In this document: in pieces, positions 55,310 through 64,000 of the stretch
Position numbering within the stretch: position 1 is the stretch's first letter
Layout: each line of letters opens with the position of its first letter
Assembly (NCBI GenBank): GCA_947069175.1
Contig: CAMTDV010000019.1
Span: forward strand, 74,213,358 to 74,277,357
Direction of reading: 5' to 3'
DNA length: 64,000 nucleotides
Origin: Scalesia atractyloides
Lineage: Eukaryota > Streptophyta > Magnoliopsida > Asterales > Asteraceae
Notes under the pieces: generated by a model
The model's input: only the letters and a program-made list of their open reading frames with translations
Database searches by the model: none
What the model was told of the DNA's origin: nothing
Position numbers and translations under genes: made by a program

Positions 55310-56010
55310 CTCAATTGATCATGAGTCTCAGCAGTCCAATCTAAATCTAGAAGGTGACTTAGGCATGGCTGAAGATCAGCAGCCAGGCACTTCTGGTTCA
55401 GATTTAGGCAGGGCTGAGCATGGCAACATAAATGAGGAAAATATAAATTCTAAGAGTGATGTTCAAGAGCAAACCAGTAATGTTCCTAGGAGATCTTCTA
55501 GAAATGTTAAATTTCCTTCTAAATTGGATGATTTTGTTGTTGAAGGAAAAGTTAAATATGGTCTTGAACATGTTTTGAATTATGCTAATCTTTCTCCTGA
55601 AAACTTATGCTTTGCTTATGTTCTTAATAAAAGTTCTGAGCCTAGGAATTTTAGTGAGGTTGTTACTGATAATAATTGGGTTGTTGCCATGAATAATGAA
55701 TTAGAGGCCTTGCATAGGAACGACACTTGGGATATTGTTGATTTGCCTGCAAATAGAAAGGCCATAGGCTGCAGGTGGATATATAAAATAAAATACAAGT
55801 CAACGGGAGAAATTGATAGATATAAGGCTAGACTTGTTGCCAAAGGGTATAGCCAAAAGGAAGGAATTGATTTCTTTGATACTTTTTCTCCTGTTGTTAA
55901 AATGGTCACCATTAGATGTGTTATATCTTTGGTTGTTCAAAATAATTGGGATATTTGTCAGCTTGATGTTAACAATGCGTTTTTGTATGGTGATCTAAAT
56001 GAGGATGTGT
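55310..56010 (+). pseudogene. Ty1/copia C polyprotein, part 2 (RT N-terminal half)
   Basis: The frame resumes after E. It has the linker (RRSSRNVKFPSKLDD), then the copia reverse transcriptase start (WDIVDLPANRKAIGCRWIYK, ARLVAKGYSQKEGIDF, DTFSPVVKM) and the first catalytic aspartate in QLDVNNAFLYG. It stops at NEDV, where element F begins at 56011. The YVDD box and RNase H are therefore missing from the window. Confidence 0.9.
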
Positions 56011-59000
56011 TGTCACACCTCGACATCCACGTGTCTACCGGTGGGCCCGGTGGGGGAGTATCATGACGTACAGTTGATATCATCACAACCAAATAAGCAT
56101 AACACAGCGGAAGGCTTGGAATAATTAAACTATTACAACCGATAATGTCTAGTTTCAAAATAAATATATACAGACATGGTTGTAACTAGATCCACAGGCG
56201 GATCGAAATCGTACAAAATGATAACAGACAATACATGCAATTCCCTAAGGTCGCAACTCCTTGGTTATTCGCCCCGCAGCTCCTGGCATATTCCGTACTT
56301 GCAACTTGTAACTTAAGCTTTTGAAAATACGTCAGTTTACACTGGTAAATACACTCAACCGACTCATTTTGAAAATATTTTCGAAAACGGTTTTAGGTGC
56401 GCTAGGCACGTTTTTATAAATAACTTGGGACAGTACAAGAGACCTTGTATACAAATTTACATGCTGGCTTTTACATATGAGGCCCGGTACAAAAACCAAG
56501 ACATGATCGACTGACACACCACTCTGAACTTTCACAAAGAAAGCAGGATAGCAATTTCCCAGTGTATACCTACACGCCATGCTATATTGTCATGGCTACT
56601 ACCAATTTATTGAGCCAAGGATATCCCAGACATGGTCAAGCCCACCCCCAATGTTTTAGTTTCAGTTAAAACAGATCAAAACCGGGTTATGAAAGATTTC
56701 AGTTAATTATCACAACTCGATAGAACATTATCCCATACCCGACCAAGCGGTAGTAGTCTACCGTATCCCAAGCCCGTATAGGGAAAATAAGTTAAGAGTA
56801 TTTACCTGAATTGAAGTTCACAAGTAATCTAAATTCAGCCGTATTCCAGAGAAAGTACATGAGCAATCTACCGGGAGGCGTTCAGTCTGGAGTGATGGTA
56901 ATTAATAACCAATATTAGAATGCTAACGGGTCGTTAGTTAAGTCCTAGACTTGGACCGGTTAGTCTTATGCTAAATTGTGATACGGTACGATACGCTAGA
57001 TTAAGCGGTGACCGGAATAGAATGTTAATTGGACCCGACAAGTATATAGACTTGTATAATATGGGAAGACCAATAACATTCTGGATTTTGATAAGGAATG
57101 GATAAAGTTAAACCCGTCTTGGTTAAAATACGTAAACTAGCTACGTATGTTTAACCAAACGTGTATAAGCGAAACCGGGTAATCGTAAGAGTCGTATATA
57201 AGTTCCATAATGGGATATGTTTAAAATATGTTATAAAGTCAATAGCTTTGCAAAAGATAGGCCCGAAGTGTGTTTAAATCCGTTTTATGCCTTTTAAGGG
57301 CATTTGGTCATTCTTGTGTTTATAAAAGATGTAAGCTAAGGATCTGATGTTATGACCTTAGACATCCTGTAAAAATATGTATTTTATCATGTTATAACAG
57401 TAGGATATCAAATATATGTGTGTTTGATGATTTTGAAACACACTATGTCCCGCAGGGGCATTTGAGTAATTTCACACATAGCTTTGAGGCCAAATTTGGG
57501 ATTCTGAGATCGTGACTTGTACTTACTGTTGTTATATAAAAATAAGTTTATAAATCAGTAAGTAACAAATCTCGGCTCATGGTTATGGTTTTTAAACCAT
57601 ACTTATGAGCCGAAAAGGCGTAAAAGTCGCTAAATTGCCGTTAAATCGATATTTAATATAAACTGAAGTTAGGACCTATTTTAAACAGCCAAAATATGTC
57701 ATTTAACTTATAACATCAGCAAGTTAAGGTTTTGATTATAAAAAGTTTGATTCTTGCTATTTCTCCGTAAAAATGGTAGTTTAGTCGTTTAGCGGCGATT
57801 AGCGATTCTTAATCATACATTTAATTCATAAACTAAACAAACATCCCAAATGGTCCTACTTATCATAACATATCAATAAGTATACCATCCATATGCTCAT
57901 ATGCGCTAAAAATCTCATTTGATGCAAAAGGACCTATTTGCAAAGTTTTAAGAATTTTAACGGAACTTATGTAATAACTCGGATTTCTTAGGAATCGAGT
58001 CACGAAACTTTAGGACAATATTATAAACATAATCATGATCATAAAATGACCAAAACTCAGTAGCAAGAATGGCTTAGAATGGGTCAGAACTGAAAGTCAA
58101 CATAAAGTCAACTGTTAAGACTTTCGGTTACAATCTGAGCCTAGACCAAAATTAGACGAGCCGAATCTGTTGACGCAAGTTCTAATACTTATTTTTAGGT
58201 TATTAATGCTTCAAAACATAATTTATAACATCTGGATCATTAGTTATGCATTTTTACAAATCTGACCAGTTTGACTTTATTTGACTTTTCGGTTGACTTG
58301 TCAATCGGCCATGAATCCGTGAAAATCTGAAGATGCCCTCTTGAGGGTTTATTACCTCCGTCATTATGAGCACGTAGGATCTTTCGTTATGCATAATGGC
58401 GGAGTATACACGGATTTAGAACAAAGTCAAGCCGTTTTTACGACAAGACTTTGTTCTAAGCTAATAACTATATAAAATCGACATAGCACGGATTATAGAC
58501 TTACAATAGGTCCAAGAGTGTGCTAAGAACAGAATGGGAGCTTTAGAAATGGCCAGGAACTCTCCTTGATGAACTTGGTAACAATTGATAAAGAAAGTAT
58601 GTCACAAGACCCAAACCTTCATCACATATATGGTCATGGATGCTCCTGAAGTGTTACCAGGTGTTAAGGACTGAAGTAGGATGAGTACAAGTGTTGAGGG
58701 ACGTGTCTGGAGGTGCTGAAGGGTGGCAAACCCCGGATATGTGCAAAACATGCAAGCTGCCACGTTTTTACCAACTTTCTGTTGCTGGCACCCTCTCGCG
58801 GGGCACGAGAGGTGTGAGCCCAGTCAGTCGCGGCCCGCGACCGGGCTTTGGGTCAGCCAGCCAAGTTTACAACTTGGCAAATTTAGTCCCTGCACCTTTA
58901 AACTACGTTATACATTCATTTCTTGCATAATTGGCCCCTCTACTTCATTCCGAGACACAATAAGGATAGGATAAGCGATTCGACAGACCTTGGTCCCTCC

Positions 59001-59079
59001 CGTTTTAGCGTACAATACACATACGGATTACCGGGACACGTGTCGGAAAATATTGGACGTAAAAACACGTAGTGTCACA
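56011..59079 (-). mobile_element. 3' LTR of chromovirus F
   Basis: This is about 3.07 kb. On the minus strand it starts TGTGACACTACG after the polypurine tract and ends GAGGTGTGACA, abutting the interrupted copia RT. The open frames inside have no domain. Two GC-rich inverted repeats lie at about 58792-58811 (CTCTCG/CGAGAG) and 58827-58841. Confidence 0.85.
58827..58841. repeat. GC-rich palindrome in LTR F
   Basis: GTCGCGGCCCGCGAC is symmetric around its central C. Confidence 0.8.
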
Positions 59080-59115
59080 TCCTCACCGCTTTAAAATAAA
59101 TCTCGACTCGAGATT
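59080..59115 (-). promoter_or_regulatory. Polypurine tract of F with palindrome variant
   Basis: On the minus strand AAATCTCGAGTCGAGATTT, an exact palindrome around its central G, is followed by AAAGCGGTGAGGA and the LTR. It holds the same place as AAATTTCGGGACGAAATTT in H, M, N and E but has a different sequence. Confidence 0.8.
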
Positions 59116-62100
59116 TCAATCAAACAATTGTGGGTACTTCTGTCGCATGATAGACTCTACTTCCCAAGTGTACTCAGGACCTCTACGGGCGTCCCATTTA
59201 ACTTTTACAATCGGCACGTGCTTCCTACGAAGCTTCTTGACCTGACGATCCTCGATCGCCACTGGTTTCTCGATAAAACATAGGTTCTTATCAATCTGAA
59301 CCTTGTCATGTGGCATAGCCAACGACTCATCTGCTAAGCACTACTTCAGGTTGGAGATGTGGAATACATCATGGATTCCACTGAACTTTTCTGGCAGTTT
59401 AAGCTTGTAAGCAACAGCTCCAACTTGCTCGATAATCTCGAATGGCCCAACATACCTTGGACTTAGCTTGCCTTTTTCCCGAAGCGCATAACGCCTTTCC
59501 AAGGCCACACTTTTAATAAGACCTTTTCCCCTACTTGGAAATCGAGTGGTTTGCGTCTTCGATCAGCATGACTTTTCTGCCTATCCTTGGTAGCCTTGAG
59601 ACGATCACGAATTTGTAATATCTTATCCGTCATCTCCAGGACTATTTCTGGTCCTGTCAGTTGAGCTTTCCTAACTTCTTCCCAACAAACGGGCGTCCTA
59701 CACTTTCTTCCGTAGAGTGCTTCAAACGGGGCGGCTTAAATGCTTGCATGGTAGTTGTTGTTGTAGGAGAATTCAACAAGTGGCAAATGGCTATCCCAAC
59801 TTCCACCTAGATCAATCACACAAGCGCGGAGCATATCTTCCAAAGTCTGTATAGTGCGCTCACTTTGCCCATCCGTCTGAGGATGATAAGATGTGCTAAA
59901 ATTTAATTGAGTGCCCAAGGCTTGTTGAAAGCTTTTCCAGAAATGAAAGGTATACCTTGTGTCTCTATCTGATACAATGGATACTGGCACGTTGTGCAAT
60001 GACACAATTTCATCTACATAAAGCTTAGCAAGCTTATCCGAGCTATATGTCTCGTTGATGGGTAAGAAATGAGCTGACTTACTCAGCCTGTCCACGATCA
60101 CCCATATTGCGTCATTCCCTCGCTTTGTTTTTGGTAACTTGGTAATGAAATCCATAGTTACGCATTCCCATTTCCACATGGAATTTCCAATGGCTGCAAT
60201 AGACCTGACGGCTTTTGATGTTCAGCTCTAACTTGTGAGCACGTCAAACATTTAGCTACATAGGCCGCTATGGATTTCTTCAACCCGGACCACCAATAGT
60301 CGGGTCTCAAATCCTTATACATTTTGTCACCACCCGGGTGAATCGAATACCTGGAACTATGTGCTTCTTGGAGGATCAAGTCTCTAAGTCCTCCGAAAAC
60401 TGGAATCCAAATTCGGCCACAAAATTTAAGAATTCCATCATTCCCCGGTGCGAGTTGTTCTACCATCTTTCCCAGTTCTTCTTTAGGTAGATTTGCTTCT
60501 AATAAAGCTTGCTTATGAGCTTCCAAAATCTTATCTTTCAGATCATTCTTAACCTGAATGCTCTTGGCATTGATCCTTATGGGCTTAACCCTTTCTTTGC
60601 GGCTCAAGGCATTGGTAACCACATTTGCCTTGCCTGGGTGGTAACGGATCTCGCAATCATAATCGTTCAGCGTCTCCATCCACCGACGCTGTCGCATATT
60701 TAAATCCTTTTGATTTAATAAATGTTGGAGACTTTTGTGGTCGGTGTATATAACACACTTTGTTCCATATAAATAATGTCTCCACAGTTTGAGCGCAAAC
60801 ACCACGACACCTAGTTTCAAATCATGCGTGGTGTAGTTTCTTTCGTGTATCTTCAATTGCCTTGAAGCGTAGGCAATACCTTTCCTTTTTGCATGAGTAC
60901 ACATCCTATGCCGGTGTGTGAAGCATCACAATATACCACAAAATCTTCAATTCCTTCTGGTAGAGTCAACACAGGAGCATTACTTAATTTCTGCTTCAAT
61001 ACATCAAAGGCTTCCTGCTGTTTCGGACCCCAAACAAATTTAACATCTTTACGGGTCAGGGTCGTCAATGGAGTAGCTATCATTGAAAAGTTTTCCATAA
61101 ATCTTCTATAATAACCGGCCAAACCCAGAAAACTTCGGATTTCGGATGGTGTCATGGGGGCGTGCCAGTTCATTACTGCCTCGACTTTGGCAGGGTCAAC
61201 TTGTATCCCACGTTCACTAACCACGTGGCCTAAGAATTATACTTCACGCAACCAAAATTCACACTTAGAAAACTTTGCATAAAGTTTCTCGTGTCTCAAC
61301 AACTCCAAAATACACCTCAAATGCTTCTCGTGATCCTCCTTATTACGAGAGTATATAAGTATGTCATCAATAAAGACAATGACAAACTTATCTAAATACG
61401 GCTTGCAGACTCTGTTCATCAAATCCATAAATGCTGCCGGTGCATTAGTGAGTCCAAAAGGCATCACTAAGAACTCATAATGACCATATCTTGTTCTAAA
61501 CGCCGTCTTTGGAACGTCTTCAGTATGAACTTTGGGTTGATGATAACCTGACCTCAAATCAATCTTCGAGAAGTAGCTTGCTCCCTGAAGCTGGTCAAAT
61601 AAATCATCAATTCTGGGCAATGGATAACGATTCTTAATTGTTAACTTATTCAGGTCGCGGTAGTCAATGTACATTCGCATTGAACCATCTTTCTTTTTCA
61701 CAAACAGTATTGGAGCTCCCCAAGGCGAAGAGCTTGGCTGAATGAATCCTTTTTCCAGCAATTCCTCAAGTTGTGTCTTCAACTCTTTCATTCCTGTAGG
61801 TGCAAGTCTATACGGGGCTCTAGCAACTGGAGCTGCACCAGTATGATATCAATTCTAAATTCTACTTGCCTACCTGGAGGTAGACCAGGAAAGTCTTCAG
61901 GAAACACGTCAGCAAATTCTGAGATAGTGGGTAGGTCTTCGATCTTTGGCTTAGCTTCATCAATGGTTACTTGTGCCATGTAAACGACACAATTCTTCTT
62001 CAGGCATTTTGAAGTTTTAAGTAACACATCCTTTTCGGACAAACCATAACGTACATCACCTTTGATAGGCAACAATTCACCGGTCAAAGTTTTGATTTCG

Positions 62101-63673
62101 ATGAGCTTCTTGTTACAAGCTATATGGGCATGGTTACTAGACAACCAGTCCATACCAAGAACTACATCGAAACCTGCCAACTTCATTGGCAATAGCGAAA
62201 TAGGAATAAAGTGATCCTTAATGGAAATATAACATCCATCAAGAATTGTAGAAGCGGTTTCTAACGTTCCATCAGCGAGCTCTACATCGTATGTTATGTC
62301 TAGAGTTCTCATGGGCAAGTTTAATAAGGCATTAAACTTATGATCTACAAATGATTTATTAGCCCCTGAATCGAAAAGAACTCTAGCATAGACATCATTA
62401 ATAAGGAACGTACATGTTATCACATTGTTACGTTTTACAGCCTCCTTGGCTTTCATCTGGGAGCACGAGCCTTTCCTTTCTTCGCCTCATCGTCCTTAGC
62501 AGTGTCATCCTTCTTGTACTTAGGACAGTTGGGTTTGATATGCCCTTTCTCGCCAAATTAAAACAGGTGGCCTCCTTCAAATCTTTACATTCCAGGGCCT
62601 TGTGCCCATGCCTCTTACAAATCCCACAAGGTTTTGTCTGAAGCTCGTCCCGACACGCACCAAAGTGTCGCTTGTTGCACTTTCTGCATTTAGGCCTATT
62701 ATCAGACCTTTGATGGTTCTTGTTTGACCCGAACTTCCTGTTCTTGTTGAAGCGGCGAAACATGTCATCATCTCTCTTCCTTTTCTCGCCACCTTCAGAC
62801 CTAAGAGATCTCTGTCTCTTCAAATCCTGAGTTAAGACCATGGAAAGGTCTACAACAGACCTAAATGTCACGGGCCTAGATGCCCTGACATCACCCTTAA
62901 TCTCCGGCTCTAATCCGCCAATAAAACGTGAGATGCGTTTGGATTCGGGAGTGATCAAATATGGCTCCAATCTCGACATAGAGTTAAACTTCGATACATA
63001 CTTCCCACAGTCGAGGTTCTTCATGGTTTGCCCAATAAATTATGTTTCGGTCCTTTCCATCTCATGAGGTGGACAATAGGCATCCTTTACCAACTCAACA
63101 AACTTTTCCCAACTCAAATTATAAAGATAGATCTTCCCAGAAGACTGGATCATCGACTTCCACCACGTAAGGGCATCGCCCTTGAATGATTGTGCTACAA
63201 ACTGCACTACGTCTTTCTCAGCGCACCCACTGATTTCCACAATAGTTTCGATCTCATCTAACCATCAGAGCATTTCCACAGCTCCTTTTTCACCAGTGAA
63301 ATCACGTGGTTTGCAAGACACGAAGTATTTATAGGAGCAACCTTCCTTATTAAATTGGGTCTTTCTGCGGTACTCCTTTCTTTTCCTTTCAATATTCGAC
63401 GAATACTCAGAGTCGTCTTTCTTGTGAGAGGGATGTTCAGATTTCTTTTGCGATGAGTGCTTAGAATAGTGTGAGGATGTTTGCCTAGATCTGTGCTTAG
63501 AAGTATGCTTGGTATGTGAAGCACTGGATTTACCGTTCTTCTCTTCACGATCTTTAATTGCTTTTTTCTACTTCGGTAAAAATTAATGTCTGCAGTTCAC
63601 CTCTAGTAGTTACGATCTGTTCGTTGGCACCTCCATCCCCTCGGTGGCTATCTGCTTCATCTGAATTGGCCAT
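59116..63673 (-). pseudogene. Ty3/gypsy chromovirus F gag-pol, multiply frameshifted
   Basis: The likely start is ATG at 63673 (MANSDEADS). Gag pieces follow, with the core at about 63040-63400 and the Cys/His segments KCRKCNKRHFGAC and CGICKRHGHKALEC (about 62590-62690). Protease has LFDSGANKSFVD (about 62360), reverse transcriptase FIDDILIY (about 61355), RNase H YCDAS (about 60930), then integrase with the zinc motif (CLTC, about 60240), MDFITKLP, SDRDTRY and GQSERT. The chromodomain (KHVPIVKVKW, RRGPEYTWE) ends at about 59118. At least eight frameshifts or stops, for example a TAG near 59341, interrupt it. It is a different family from M, with another gag and LTR. Confidence 0.9.
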
Positions 63674-64000
63674 CCTTGTACTTTGACACTGAAGCAATCA
63701 CGTGGAATTTATTTAATTACACTTGTTTGATTTGATTGATAACGGAACAAACGACCTTAATAAGGGGGTGTTAAATGTGGCACAAATAGGTCTGTCACAA
63801 AGACAATTTAAGGCAGCACTAAGGGCTTGAATTTTAAAATCAAGATCACTAATGGATCAAATAGCTTTGAGGTTTGAACGTAGTTTTACTACCCCGAGAC
63901 AGAGAGTCGTAGACTACAACTGTCATTGTCACTAATGGACATAACATAGCCTGTATGCGCTGCACCACTGATGGATGTATTAACATGGCCGTAGGCACTA
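63674..64000 (-). other. Leader of F, running out of the window
   Basis: Untranslated leader upstream of the F gag start. CACTAATGGA or CACTGATGGA recurs at about 63848, 63931 and 63966. The 5' LTR and primer-binding site lie beyond the window end. Confidence 0.6.

Overview
This window is repeat-rich nuclear DNA from a flowering plant. Evidence for a plant: a five-exon UEV1 gene with GT-AG introns, a CML25-like calcium sensor, a BAP31-like pseudogene, and Ty3/gypsy and Ty1/copia elements primed by plant initiator tRNA-Met. The look of the Ty3 chromovirus polyproteins and LTRs suggests Asteraceae, but that is an inference from family resemblance and was not tested. There is no sign of bacterial, viral or organellar sequence.

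Layout. 1-5617: 3' end of a Ty3/gypsy chromovirus (H), with a solo LTR (S1) inserted in its chromodomain. 5618-9607: low-copy DNA with a CML25-like gene interrupted by a stop codon and a small hAT-like element. 9608-28596: a three-level stack. A solo LTR (K, TSD ATACA) contains a nearly intact minus-strand chromovirus (M, 10433-28060, TSD GAAGA), and M's 5' leader contains a plus-strand gag-only element (N, 17975-24804, TSD ATTTA). 28597-42379: gene-side DNA with UEV1 (32386-34635), two Mutator-like elements, a hAT MITE, several tandem duplications and a BAP31-like pseudogene. 42380-56010: a decayed copia element (C), split by a complete gag-only element (E, 46142-55304, TSD AATGT) and cut off inside its reverse transcriptase by a minus-strand chromovirus (F, 56011 to beyond the window end).

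How the parts relate. M encodes a full gag-pol. N and E have closely related gag, leaders, LTR ends and polypurine tracts, but no pol. In place of pol they carry about 1-1.4 kb of repeated RNA hairpins. They fit the TR-GAG type of non-autonomous LTR retrotransposon, presumably mobilised by an M-like partner.

Two features look undescribed. First, every LTR of this M/N/E/S1 group carries an array of tRNA-like modules. Each has a matching A box, a B box and a downstream oligo-T run, giving three or four forward copies at a period near 169 bp plus one on the opposite strand. They look like candidate RNA polymerase III units inside the LTR. Second, the hairpins that replace pol in N and E show compensatory and wobble changes between copies, and one hairpin type also occurs in the LTR of the autonomous partner M. 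In addition, N lacks a normal 5' LTR. It begins with a 45-bp fold-back of the LTR's 3' terminus yet is flanked by a clean 5-bp target duplication, so the integrated cDNA appears to have had two U5-type ends.
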